DNA from: Rhynochetos jubatus
Taxonomy: Eukaryota; Chordata; Aves; Eurypygiformes; Rhynochetidae
Assembly: GCA_027574665.1 (NCBI GenBank)
Contig: CM050648.1
Location: forward strand, 43,619,700-43,683,699
DNA: 64,000 nt
Direction of reading: 5' to 3'
The position numbers and the translations under genes are program-made. Numbering within the stretch: the first letter of the stretch is position 1; every line of letters begins with the position of its first letter. The notes below the pieces were generated by a model. It saw only the letters and a program-made list of their open reading frames with translations, was not told where the DNA came from and searched no databases. Positions 24,876-38,300 of this stretch are shown here, in pieces.

Positions 24876-27800
24876 TTTAGGAAGAGCAATCCTGATAAAA
24901 CAATGGTGTTGCAACTTTTTTAATAACATTTCCTTCTAAATGCATCTTGCCTCCTGCCCCCTAAGGAAGCTCACTCATTCCATACTTTAGGTGAGCTTGG
25001 GTTGTTAAGGAGCTCCAATGAATGTTTGTGTTGCAAGAGATTCCCTTGCAGTTAGGCAGTACACATGGTGCTGCACTACTTTGTAAGGGCAAAGTAGTGT
25101 TTTCACATGGGTAATAATAGAAAACATTAAAAAATGGCACTCCAGATGTAATCTGATGTCTTATCCAGGTCTCTGAACTTCCTGTGCCTGCTGGGACGAT
25201 TCTTCCTTCAGTGCAGTTGCCATCGCTGCTAGAAAGTTGGAAATGTACTGAGTACATGTGTTTGGCCAGGATGGTGAATGCTGTGGGTAGTGAATCGGTG
25301 GCCTATGGATTCTGAACTGTGCCTTAGTTTGATTTGATGGTGTTTATGCCCTGATTTTGTTCTTTCCCACTGAGATTTGATTTGGATATTTTTTGCTTAG
25401 GAAGAAAGAAAGGAAGTTATGAGAAATCTGATGCGTTTTTGTTTGGAAGTGAAAATATTAAAACAAAGGGAGTGATTGGCAGATATTTGTAAGTCTATCT
25501 TTTCCTTATGCCAAATCAGCATGACTAACAGTGAGGACAGGGGGCTAAAAGGAAAAGGAAAGAGTTTGTGGGCTCTCTTGTGTCATTGCTAGAAAATACC
25601 AGTGGGAATGTGGAATACATTGTAATGAATCTTGTACTGTATTGATTTATACTCCAGAAGATATTAGGAAGTGACTAGGAAGATACCAAAGTGATCAGCC
25701 CTGGAATGGACACCAACAGAGAGGTACTAGAATGTTCAGTCTGTCCCATCTAGATGAGATGTTCTCCTGTTAGGACAGGGAAAGCACCTCTCCCCCACTG
25801 GCTTCCTCCTGATAGCAGAAGTAATTTTAATTGTATGCTTACAAGTCTGGTTTTTTGTCCTGACTCAGCCTGGGCTGATCAAATACAGGACGACCCAGCA
25901 GGCAGCACTGCTCACAGGACTTGAATAACTTTTAATAAATTTTTCTATTTCTTCCCTTTTTCCTTTTCTACTTTCTGATGTTCCTTTTTACCCGTTTATC
26001 TCTTTCCTGCTTCAGTCACTTCCCAAAAAGGAGCCTGCCACCATTTCTTTCTCCCCAGTGAAGAGCTGGGGACACAGCTTTGCTGTTCAGTACTGAACTT
26101 TGCTTGTCAGTTCAGTATTTCTGATAGCACTGCTGATGTACTCGTGACCTTGCATGGAATTTCTGCTACAGCTGTCTGTTGGCCTTGCATGACAGTACTC
26201 ACCAGAAGGTGCCCAGTGCTCCCCTTCAACTACCTGTGAAGTTTGACTACTGAACACATAACTCTACCAACTCTTTGTGAAATGTAGCTTCACAGCACTA
26301 TTTATAAAGTTTGTTAGCTCTCACTTTGTTATGTCTCAATGGTTTCTCATTTTCTGTTTATGTTTGCATGGTTAGTGTTAGCATGTCCCCTTCAGTTGCT
26401 TTCCTGAGCCCTAACACCAATGGCATAATCCTTAGTTGATGCTACTGTTGTACAGCAGCAGCAAAGCTAGGTAGTAAATCAATTAATTTAATAGTAATTG
26501 GTGCAACTATGTAGTGTCTTCACTTTCAGAAAACTAGTAACACATCTGACTCTTCTGTTTTAAACATTGGATTTAAAAATTAAAAGTGCAGTGGGACAGC
26601 CATACTTCAGCATTCTACATATGTGATTTGCATGACTATGTGATCACCAGCCAGTATCACACCTAGGACAGGATGCAATCTGGAAATGAACAGAAGTGAG
26701 TGCACTTTCCCTCAGTCATTCCTGACCCTCTCTGCTTCAGACCACAAGGCAGCAGTGATGCCATGGTGAACATCTGCAGGGGGAATGAGGACACAATACA
26801 ACATCTATGGAGAAGCTCAGAGCAATTAGGACCATGTGTGTTGCCACTATTGTAGTGAAGGGAATAGGAGACAAGGGCATGAATGATGACAGCTAGTGGT
26901 GGATGGTTGAAACCTCTTTAGGTTCCTTCCATACATCCTGGAACAGGAACCTGTCTGTCAGGGCTACTTGGGAGCTACAGTGCATGCAAAAGAAAGGAAC
27001 CAAACTCTGCATAAGTTACAAGCTAATATTAAATGAGTAATCTAACGTTGTCTGAGCAGGTGTCACCACAGTGGCCAGAATAAGTAAGCCTTGCAGCAAG
27101 GCCACGTATGGTGTGACATTTATTTATTCCTGTGGTGGTCGTATGAGAGTTGGCTGTCTTGATATACTGATATGTGAGAAAGCAAGGTCTCATTTGTTCA
27201 CAGTTGCGCAAGCAGACTTAGTCAATGAGAGAGGAAGCTCTTTTCTCATTTTTCCTGGTCACTGAGGACAGCGGGAAGCAGAGCAAGTAGGAGCAGCTGA
27301 AGTCACAGCTATTGATGCAGCACCAGGGTGGGAATAAACACTTGGAATCTGGATGCTGGAATAGTCCATAGTTCTGGGACATTGATAACCCAGATGACTT
27401 CAAGTAGTCATCTGTTAATCAAATGGGAATGTGCTCTGATTATGAAAGATTGGACCCCACCAGAGCTGGAAGGCAAAACTCACAACTTGAATACTATAAT
27501 CCTTTGGTATTAATTAAAGAAATAGGTCTTCAAAATCACTGTTTGCATGTTTTAATCTTTAAAAGGAAAAAAATAAAAAGCACACCAAAACCACTTCCCT
27601 AAATTATTTTAATTTGAGACTTGAGGAAAATGAGATTGATGCTGCCCATTGTTCTGTCTTGTGGAGTTCATACAAAAATCCTTACTTAGTGGGTATGTAC
27701 CTTTTAGTGAATTTTAACTGTAGAACTTGGGGTTGTTGGATGATTATTTAATATTTTGGAAATAACATTCAGTTGAATCATTTCTGTATTATTAAATCTT

Positions 27801-30320
27801 TACAGTACTTGGCTGCAAGTACAACAAAGAAATAGCATGCATAATCAATTCTGTGATTATAGTGTCTGCTGCCCAATTACAAAAAATCTATCCAGTAGAA
27901 AGAGAAAATGCAGCACATCTTATTCACCTGTTTACATAATCTTACAGCTAGTGGTATCACAAAGACATCAGGTTTATTTAGTGATTTTTGGAGGGCAGAT
28001 TTCATGAGCAAAGTGAACGAGGCACAGTGGACAATGCTAACTAAAGATGAAAAGATAACGCTTGTTCTTGTAGAGAAAAACAAGTTTTAAACATTTTTGT
28101 GTAAATAAAACTACTTCTGTTTCTGAAACAACACTAGGGTTGCCAAAAATTTCAAAGGAATTCTGGAAATGGAATATGATGATATTCTTGGATGGCTTTT
28201 GTTTCTTTCTTAAACCAGGGATCTAACACTATCCAGTGCTCCATCAAAGACATATTGCTTTTGGTTACAGTTTTAAAACTCTTTTGTAAGCACTGCTAAA
28301 GAAGGGACATCCCTCATTTAATCAGCTGACAACCTGAGAAGTGCTTGTACAAGTTCTACAACTGTATGAAAAATGGTTGAAAAAGGACAAACTTGAAATT
28401 CTGATTTCCACAGTTTTGAGATACAGTTGATTTGGTAACTAAAGATAAAATCTTGGAGTGGCAGAGCTTTACCTGGGGACTCATTTCACTTGGATGGACT
28501 GTTCTTAGAGCCCTCTTTGGGTCATCTGCTCCCATTTAGCCCTGGTTATTTGGTTACTATCCTGTGGTGTTTGTGAAAGAAGAAAACTATGGCAGATAGA
28601 CACCTTCTGTAAGATGTTTTCTGTGGTGTGTAGCCATCATTATGTACATAATCTAGAGAGATAGAGTGAATATATTAAAGGTACTTCAGTATAAGAAATC
28701 AGTGCCATGTACAATTGCTATGTAAAATGACCAAAGAGCAGAATTTCTTTGAGTCTTTTCGGAACTTAATGGGATGCATCTTTCCTTTTTGTTTGCCATG
28801 GCTACAAGAGAGAGAAGCACATTCTCTTCCTTTTCATTAAGCTTTTAATATGGGAACATTCCTCAAATAAGATATACATGAAGCCCAAGAGATTCCATGT
28901 CCAAAGGGAAAACACATCCTATACTCAACACACTAGAATGGACTGAATCTTACTTTAAATTATTTGCTTTTTTGCCCAGATATCAAGTAGATTTATTTAA
29001 CTGAACAAAAAAGGGTTCTGAATGCTCAAAGTACTTTTGTGAAATAAAATGTATGTTACACATGTACAATGACAGAGGGAAAGGAAGAAGCAGAGATTGC
29101 CAAGGACATTCTGAGAACATTTATTGATTGGAAACAAATCACTGGATTTTTTTGTTTTGTTTTGTTGGATTTTTTTTTTCTTCTCCATATTACATGAAGT
29201 GGTCTCTGTCTGAGTGTAATTTTTACTTTTTAGTGCCATCTGCACCTGTGGCCTTTGGACTTAATGTTTATGACAGATGGACTGGACTGTGTTTGCACCA
29301 TTTAGTGTATAATCCTTCTGTATGTATCTATGCCATGCTAGGCAGTGGCACTGGCCCAGTGGGCATATTTATTAGTGCAGACTTCCTGTCTGCTTCCATT
29401 GTTCTGTTGCAGTGTCCTTTGAGCCTAATGGACCTTGCTTTGTGCTGGGCCCACCTACAAAATATTGTTCCTGATTCATGCCAGATAATCTGTTGCAGAT
29501 TCTAATTTTTTTCTTTTTTTTTTTTTCCTCTCTAACACATTTGCCAACTAGAATGCTTAAAATGGACCAATTCCATATTGTAAATGTTCTTCCTCTCCTT
29601 TCAGCCTGCGAGCCTCATTTTGGAACAAGCTTGCTATCTTTGCTAGTATCAAGATGTTGACAAAAAGGAGAACTGCTTCCTCTGAAACATGTCGCAGCTC
29701 ATGCTACCTGAGCTCCTGTTCTACTGGAATGGGAGGTTGTTCCCAGCAAAGCAATGGCCCCTTTAAAAGAGGGTGCAGTAAATGCAGCCATGGCTGCATG
29801 AGCCCGCTGGCCCCTGGCTGGCAGCCTGCAGCTGTGCGGAACATCCCACTCCTGCTGACTTCATTGGCACTGCATGGCAGGTGTGGGAAAAAGGACAGGC
29901 TGCTACTGCATAAGAAACGTTGCTTTCTGTGTAAGTAGAACAGCAAACCACATACAACACAGGCACTTGCAATACTTTTAGTTTTTTTGAAAGTGTGTGA
30001 ACCTAATAATTGACAGATGTGATATCATGATAGCAAAAAAAAAAAAAGTATTGTTCATTTATCTCATGAAATCATGTGGTTGCCTTCCTTAAATTTTTGT
30101 GCCTATTACAGAAATGCATGAAATGAACCTTGCCGTTTAACTGTAGTCACAACAAATTAGTGGCAAATTTCATACAGACATTTGAGAATCAAAAGCACCT
30201 ATTCTAACCAACAATGTATGTAATCCTAACAGTTTAAAAGGACTTTAAAATATTTCTATAGAAAGTAATGATGCCCTTGTAAACCCCCTATGGAAAGATA
30301 GATCACCTATATAACTTCTC
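24876..30320. other. Unique sequence, no gene recognised
   Basis: The sequence is mostly AT-rich, with somewhat richer patches near 25725-26260, 26690-26990 and 29590-29940. Overlapping frames on both strands in the last patch (29654-29938 plus, 29704-29946 minus) match nothing I know. Homopolymers occur near 29514-29526 (T) and 30038-30049 (A). Confidence 0.5.
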
Positions 30321-30327
30321 ACTGTCA

Positions 30328-30715
30328 CTGAGTGAGCTTGGGCTTGAGAAGAAGGTTCTGGGGAGACCTTGTAGCACCTTCCAGTACCTGAAGGGGCCGA
30401 CAAGGAAGCTGCAGGGGTATTCTTACAAGGGCCTGTAGTGACAGGACAAGGGGTAACGGGTTTAAACTGAAAGCGAGCAGATATAGATTGGACACCAGGA
30501 AGAAATGCTTCCCAGAGAGGGTGGTGAGGCACTGGAACAGGTTGCTCAGAGAAGCTGTGGATGTCCCATCCCTGACAGTGTTCAAGGCCAGGCTGGATGA
30601 GGCTTTGAGCAACCTGGTCTAGTGGAGGGTGTCCCTGCCCATGGCAGGGGGCTTGGAACTAGATGGTCTTTAAGGTCATTCCAACCCCAACCATTCTGTG
30701 ATTCAACGATTCTGT
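30328..30715 (+). mobile_element. CR1 LINE 3' end, 5'-truncated copy
   Basis: This is a fairly young-looking CR1 3' end of about 390 bases. It runs from the GAGCTTGGGCTTGAGAAG region through GGGGAGACCTTGTAGC, GACAGGACAAGGGG, AGAGAGGGTGGTGAGGCACTGGAACAGG, CTGGATGAGGCTTTGAGCAACCTGG and TCATTCCAACCC. It ends with the diagnostic 8-base terminal units ATTCTGTG, ATTCAACG, ATTCTGTG at 30692-30715. The 5' truncation is normal for CR1 retrotransposition. Minus-strand frames at 30245-30612 are antisense shadows of it. Confidence 0.96.
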
Positions 30716-32148
30716 GCTGAAGTCCATGTAAAAGTACTCATGTATGGTTTGAATATCTTCCTTTTATATTCACCTTTAAAATTGTGTATAACTTAGTGCT
30801 TTTGAAGATCAGGTGCCAAAATTGCAATGGGAAACTCCATATAGGTATTTTTGTGAAGGAATGTGTATATTTTCAACTCTGAATTTAATATTAAAACCTA
30901 TGATTGAAATTTGAAAATCTCATGGCAATATGTTTGGCAAGCAGATTTCACACCCCGTGCTCTTTTTTTTTTTTTTTTTTTGCTTCCTTTTGTGATATTT
31001 GAGTTTCATCAATTTAGCCTTGTAGCTGCACATCTTGAAGGAATATTTTTAAGAATGCAATGTAGAAAATGTGCAAGCTAGTTGTGGGCAAATCCTGTTT
31101 AATACCCTTCAATTTGAATTAGCTCTGTGATGGTTCTGAATTTTTTTTCCTACATTTGCTACAGCAGTATCACAATTTGTTCTTGTTAGATTACTGCTCA
31201 CCTACTCCATGAAAAAGCAGTTTTCTAAGTTGCTTTTCCCTGCTGTCAGTCAGTGTGGTGATGAAGTATCTTCACAAAATTACCATAAAAAGTTCAGTAT
31301 CTCTTTTTTGTAAAACACATTCTATCAGTCTTAAGGTAAGAACCCAGCTTGGTACAGAGCTGTATCACAAAAGAGACACAGGGTATTATTGAACGCTTAT
31401 TTTTTATTTGCTTTTCTTTCTTTTGTTTTATAGAGTTCATAGCCACAGTTCACGATAGAGATATTATCCAAGTTTTTCAGGATGGAGTGGTAATCTTCCG
31501 CCACAAAAGTGTGTTGGTTACATGATAAGATTACCTTTAAGGTTATTGTAATATTTGAGTTTCTGATTGGTGACCTCTGTAAATAATGACCTGTAGGGTT
31601 GTGTCATCATGTAGACAAGCTACATGACCACTCACCTGTGATTATTGCAAACTCAGTGCCAGTAATGTACAGTGTCCCATAACTGTGGAGTTAGGTATCA
31701 TGTCCTGCAGATAGAACTATTCAGTTACTCACAGGAGAGCCTGGGGCCTGGGCTGATGGAAGCACATAATAGCCAAGGTATGCTTGGCAAGGATATGCAG
31801 CCCAAACCTCCCAGATGTGAGACACTGTAGAGTCAAGTGTTATGTGACAGCCCTCCCTTGTGAATCAACATCATCATCCTATCCCTAACCTAGATGTCAC
31901 CTGATTACTAACTGAGCCAATATACCATATTGTTCTCATCTAAACTTGCACCTGCAGGGTTGTATCTGAAATGCAGACAACCAGTGGGATTTTTCATGTA
32001 TTTGTGAACACTGGAGCGTCAGCCTTATCTGGTCTTGACTGAATTCATTCTTCTGTTAGAGGTACTGTAGGTCTAAAGAGCTTTGCAGAACAAACAAACT
32101 GGCCAATAACTGACTACTTCTTGGGAACATGAGACAAGAGACTGCAGT
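30716..32148. other. Unique spacer between two inverted CR1 ends
   Basis: No gene is recognised. A 19-base T run lies at 30963-30981. The second half (31560-32100) is less AT-rich but matches nothing I know. Confidence 0.5.
30963..30981. repeat. Poly-T run (19)
   Basis: This is an uninterrupted T run with no retrocopy recognised next to it. Confidence 0.9.
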
Positions 32149-32392
32149 CATAGAATCATCGAGTCATAGAATGGTTTGGCTTGGAAGTGACCTTAAAGAC
32201 CATCTAGTTCCAACCCCCTTGCCGTGGGCAAGGACACCCTTCACTAGACCAGGTTGCTCAAAGCCTCATCCAGCCTCGCCTTGAACACTTCCAGGGATGG
32301 GGCATCCACGGCTTCTCTGGGCAATCTCTCCCAGTGCCTCACCACCCTCTCCAGGAAGAATTTCTTCATGGTTTTCTATTTCTTCCTGATAT
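32149..32392 (-). mobile_element. CR1 LINE 3' end, minus strand
   Basis: This is the reverse complement of the same 3' region as the copy at 30328. It starts with terminal units CATAGAAT, CATCGAGT, CATAGAAT at 32149-32172. Then come CTTGGAAGTGACCTTAAAG, CATCTAGTTCCAACCCCC, AGACCAGGTTGCTCAAAGCC and CCAGTGCCTCACCACCCTC, and the match fades near 32390 in a repeated CTTC/TTTC-rich stretch. The copy is heavily 5'-truncated. The plus-strand frame starting at 32334 is a shadow of it. Confidence 0.95.
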
Positions 32393-35300
32393 CCCGTCAT
32401 CTGCAAACACTAGCTTAGGAACAGCTGCTTCCTATTACATAAACCTCCTGTCTCTGCATGGCTTACTGAAGATTCAGAACCCCTCTATTAAAATATTGTT
32501 ATGTGTCGAGGCATAGCCAAGCTAGAATCCTCAATCATTTTCTCTCTCTGAAGCCATTCTCACCGGTTTGTTAGGCCTCTGGTATGGTAGAACTCCTTGT
32601 GCCAGGTCTTCCACCTACTACTTTTTCTTATTACTATGATTTCTTCATAGCTTCAGCATTTTTCTGATTTGTCTGAGCTACAGGAATGATCCAGCAGTTT
32701 TCTGATAGAAGAGAAATCCACATCTGTGGTTCCACAGAAGGCTCTTCAAAAGACTTGTTCAATGCCAGTGTCCACCGAGCTCTGGATTAATTTTCTGCCT
32801 AGCTTTATGATCATCTGCATTTGCAAAGTAATAGGACAGTTCCCTTGGGATTTTCATCAGTTCTGTTCTAGACAGGATTTCCATACTGAAAGCAGGTAAA
32901 CTGGCTTTGCTTCTCCAGGACTTTCCATGCTCCAGCCCATGGAATTAGCCACTAACTTTCTAATGTCTCTAGGCATGTTTGATCTTTGGAATGACCAATC
33001 ACACCACCCCTCACCTGTTCGGGGATTCCACTGGTGTCATTCACTGTAAGAACAGTTAGGGAAACCAGCTGCTACCTTTGTCTGCTGAACTACCATATGT
33101 TGCTGCTAGATCACCTGTGCCTTCTGCAGGCCCCACAGGCAGAAGAGGCTGCAGGTTACTGGGAGCCACACCTGGCACTTCCTGAAGTGCATCTGAGCAG
33201 TGACTGATAGAAAATCTGCAACTTTCTGCCCCATCACCAATTTTCTTTCCTAATGTCTGCCCATATTATTTAATGCCATTGCATTGTTCTGTCTTTGCGA
33301 GATATTTTTATTTTTAATGCATTTCTGATGCTTTATAGCTAGATGTTAGTAGTAAGTTGGTCTCATTTGTGTTGTGATTGAATTAGTCTTTATATCTGCT
33401 CTTTACAAAACCAAAGAACTTCTTCAATGTTGAACTCTAAATGAAAGGATGCAGTGATAACTTCATCAAATGTGGTAGGCAGGATAGAGCTCAAAGGGTG
33501 ACATTGTGTTGCGTATATGAGTTTTTTTACAAATATAAAATAAGGCTGCTGGTGCTTTCTTCTGGAAATCTTCTTCTTAATCTTAGTTTGTGGGCTCAGG
33601 AAACACACTTAAATTCTGAATAATTGCTCCTAGTTGGACCTGGAAAAAAGATTGGCATTTCATTTATGAATAAACCGTGTAAGACAATGCTATTTGTGCC
33701 CTGTTTTATATTTTAGAAATAAAATATTTTGTTTCATGCAATTTTTTCTTTTTTTTTTTTATACTAATATATCCATATGACAACATATAAAAATATTAAA
33801 TTATACTAAAATTATTTTCAAAATAAGAAAAACAAATGTCAGAAAACACCAAATACTGGAATAACATGTTAAGAGAGTAAAATCGGTGTATTTGTAGAAA
33901 ATTTTTTTCAGAGATTCCTATAATATCCTTTTGTTTTAATTAAAAGCCTTTTTGCTTAAAGACATCCAGTTTTCATTGGTCCTGTGTCTCACTTTTTTAG
34001 ATATCACTGACTCCTGTCTACAAAAAACCCTGTGCACATACAACCCTCCTATGTTCCCTTTCTTCATTCAATAATGTGGGGAGTTCAAGCACTGAATAAT
34101 GTGGAAGGGGAGACTGTGAACTAGTTGGAATCTGCTCCTCTGTATAGAGGAACTAATATAGACAGAGTGTGGTTAGTTTCCTTAGCCCAACGCAGGAAGC
34201 AGTCTGATAACCAATTCTAAAATCAGCTCTTGTGATAGTCTTCAGTGGTCGGAAAAGCAGGTTTTCACACGGCTGACAGCCTCCCATGTGAACCCGACAA
34301 CTTCTGCATGTGGCTGAGATCAATTTGGCCAGCAATGGGTTCTGTGTGGGATTATATCATTTGTCCCCCTCACTGCTCTGAATCCTTTTCTTCTGTTTGT
34401 TAGTTATATTTCCATTCCACCAGTTCATACTGTGATCAGTGAGGATGAGAGTAATCCATCCATTGTAGAGGTCTCATGTCCTTCTTCCATCTACCTACAT
34501 GTTTTCCCTAAATCCTGTGATTGCTTGGGAACTGGTAACAGAGACAGATGGAGGATGTCACACCTACATATGAATGATGAAGAAATGATGGCCGTTGGCC
34601 ATTGTGTTGCAGTGACAGAGGCATCTTTAACTTGTACATCAAAGGAGCCCTTTTTAAGGATAGTGTCACTGTCACTGGTTGCTGAAAATGGAAAAACAGA
34701 TCCTCAGCTGTTGTGTGCTCTATCATTGATTCACTGTGCTAGAACAGCAAGCCAGTTACACAGCAAAACTAACACGTAAAACAAGCTAAGCCAAAAAAAT
34801 ATGAGAGACTAGGGAGGTGTAAAGTACATATTGAAAGTGTCTTGCAAAATGGAATATTAATATAGAAATCTGAAATGAAATATATCTTTCAGATGAGATG
34901 AATTTTATGGTGGCCATTGCTGTATATATGTATTACCAGAAATCTGACTGAGAATAAGTGACTACCTAATGTTTCCCTAACTGAGGATTATAACAAAGTT
35001 AGACTCTTTGTAACATTACTGACAGATTTTATGAGGATCTAGATAATTCAGTGAAGTCTTCACAAAATGATAAGCTAAACCTGTAGACAAAAACTTAGCC
35101 ATATTTATGCAGCATAGAAAAAGATAGCTGATTAGGTTGCTGTGGGAAATAACAACTCAAAGCATTGATTATGAAAGCTGCAGTGTTGACTGCTTGTAGA
35201 TATGTTACGTAGTATCTTCCCAGATAGATAGTTTCTTCCATTTAAAATAGTAGCTGCACTATGATTCCCTATTCATTAGTGAACAAAGAGAGGTGTATTT

Positions 35301-38300
35301 GGGGAGAACAGGAAGGGAGGGAAGGGAATGTCTAAGACATAGAATTTCCTTTAATTAATCAACTTAATTATAGAAAAACAATGCATGAAATAGCATGAAA
35401 AATAAGATTTGTGTGTGAAATAAATGCAAATGTATTAAAAGATTGATTAATCCCAGTGTTTTAAAAATAAAGTTATTTTGGTACTCTGATATTTGAGTTT
35501 ATAGAATATGTATTCTCTTCCTACTGACTACTCTGAAGTAATTTCTGTTAATTATCATCTGAAAGACTATACAGTCCACTTCTTACTGACATAAAAATGC
35601 AGTAACTCTTAGAAATTGCCCTACTGATGCCTATGAAACTATTTGCAAGAGAAATTGCTGGCCAGAGTAAGCAAGGGCTCCATTAAAGGGTTCAAATGGA
35701 AGATAAATGTATGTTTACTTGATAGATTCTTATTCCCTAAAATTACTCCTGTTTAAAACCTTATTTCTTCTTGTACTTACATTTCTAACTCCTTCTAACT
35801 CTTTCTCTGTTTTTTCCTCTTTTTTTTTTTTTTGTTTTGTTTTTCTCTTTCCTCCTCCTAATATTCCATTCTAACAAGATTTTGTGAGTCACACTGATTC
35901 CAGGCAAACAAGCTGCTCTACTGTAAAATAAATAGCCTTGAAATACTACAAAGTAAATCACTTGCCTTAAAGATTAAGCTAAAATGTTTGCTTCAGCTTC
36001 ATGTCTGAACATCCTTCCACTTAACCAGATGATAGCAGACTTTTTGCCAACAAAACATATCTTTACTAAACCAGGGCCATCTTTCAATAAGAACAGAGCA
36101 GTATGATGCCCTCTGCCATCAAAACATGCCTCTAGCCCTATTTATTTATGAGGAGCTTTGTACTGGATACAAACTGATCATGAATGTTATCCAGCTTTAT
36201 ATAAGACATCACATGGTATTGGTAATCTGATACAGGGTTTTAAATGGATAGCTACACTGCCAGTTTTAAGTGCCAGCATTTTTTTTCCCTTTTGCTATCA
36301 AGTGGTATAGCATGTACTGCTAAGAAATTTTCTAGCCTTTGCTGAGTTTATGCTTCCTGCCGAAGAATTGCTATGTCTTTATTTTTGCCTTTCATTCTTT
36401 TGAATAAAATAAACTATTTAGTATTCTCTGATGAAGCATTCTGGAAATAGATTGTTGTAGGAAGAATAATCTACATTTTATTCCTTGCTTTCAAATATAT
36501 TATTTCACAAGCTTGTGTTTCAGTATCTTTTTTGTGGTATGTTTATTAAAATAGTTACGCTTTACTATTATAGGTTTGGAGAATCTTAAGAAACAGATAT
36601 GGTTTCAGACAAGAAATGTTGTCTTTTCTTGGTGTTTATTCTTACAGAATTCTATTTGATCACGTATACTTGTATTTGTAAACCTAGAGAATCAGCTTTA
36701 TTTGTGGATTAGGTATATAATTGACATTGGCTCCATGCAGGCATGGAAAAATCTAACCTGGTGTGAGAAAACTGAAGTGTGACTAACATCCTGAATTTTT
36801 GCTTTGCAACATAATCTAGAGGATGGATGAGCATTAACATGGAAAATATAGCCTCTTTTTCCCAGAGGGCACCTTTGCATTAATATAGCTGAAATGCTTC
36901 ATGTACTGTATCACTTTGATCTGAAAGCAAAAATCTGATGAACACTTGTTTGAGTATTTTAAAGGTAAAGATAGTAGCTTTGAGCAATCCCTTGAATCCC
37001 TCGTTTCTTAAATCATTTTAGGACCAGTTAAACTAAGATTCTGAGGCTGGCCTGTGCATGCTTAAGGGTAGAAAAATTGGCTAACTTGTGTTTGACTTAT
37101 TTAAAATAGTTATGGGATAGAATATGGCAGAGGGAACATTTAAGAAAGTGAACAGAACCTATCTGAAAATTTTGTAAAGCAATTAGATGGTAGTACAGAT
37201 AGAGCCATCTCAAACTGGCATTTCAGTATCCAATTATTTATCAAACATTCATTTGCAATTGAAATAGCTCAGGCAGAGATGGGACTTGGATGGGGCGTGG
37301 AACTCGTAAGGAGAATTGTACACTGAATATTTGTTTATATGTTTCTTGTACCATGAAAGAGAGATCTGTGGTTTTGCAGGCTTCCACAACTTCATGTATT
37401 ACAGAAATTGAATAACATGAATGAGTTTAAAAAGGGTGACATTAATGTGAAGTCTAAGGATTCTTTATGTGCATAAAGCCATGATGGTTCATTCCGTGAA
37501 CAGCTGCTAGCCAATAAGCCTTTTAAAAAGCCTTTTGGAGATGACACTGAAAATCCAGAGCTCACATTCTCATTGCAGGATTTGTACACTGAATTTTCAA
37601 AAATAGGACACCTCCAAATACGTGTTAAAGGGTAATCTAAATTCCTGTTAGGAGCCCAATGGTATATTAGATGTATATAGTAAGTTATATACATATATAT
37701 TCAACAATAAGTTCAACATAACATTGAACTTACTAGAACTTTACTTAGTACCTAATAGAGAAATTGTACAATATTAAGCCAACTACATTAAATTTATTTA
37801 AACATAAATAAGTGTCATGGTTTTAAAAATGGTTTCAGTTGGTAACTTGATTGCCCAAATGTACATCTGAGTGAATCTGTCTGTTGAGTTTTTTACTCTA
37901 GACTTTGTGCAGGTGGCAAGACTATCACAATTTGTGTGAGCGGAGAATGATGTGTGCAATACCTGAAGCCCACTGGTGAAGCTATGTTAAACTTTCTGCC
38001 AACTGTCTTCCACTGAGTTAATTATTTTGAGCTTACATTGTAAACTTTTTGGGGAGACTCTTCATTTATACTCCATCTGCACCACAGTTATGATTACAGA
38101 TTAGTGTTTCGTTATAAGAAATAAATAATGAAATCAACCGATTTGTTTATACTTTGGGCAATTGCTGAAGATTTCATAGTAACAGTTCTCATTTTTTGTC
38201 AGGTGGTAAAATGGTTAGCTCTGCAATTAGAACACATATGTCTTCTGCACTGACAGCATCTTAACAATTAAAAATGTGGCCATGGTAAGTCAGAGAGAAA

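Noticed and set aside
30245-30612. Two 95-codon minus-strand open frames
   Set aside because: They lie antisense across the CR1 3' end, which is non-coding in this orientation.
34432-34779. 115-codon plus-strand open frame
   Set aside because: It has no family resemblance, no flanking splice signals I would trust, and an overlapping antisense frame (34508-34726).
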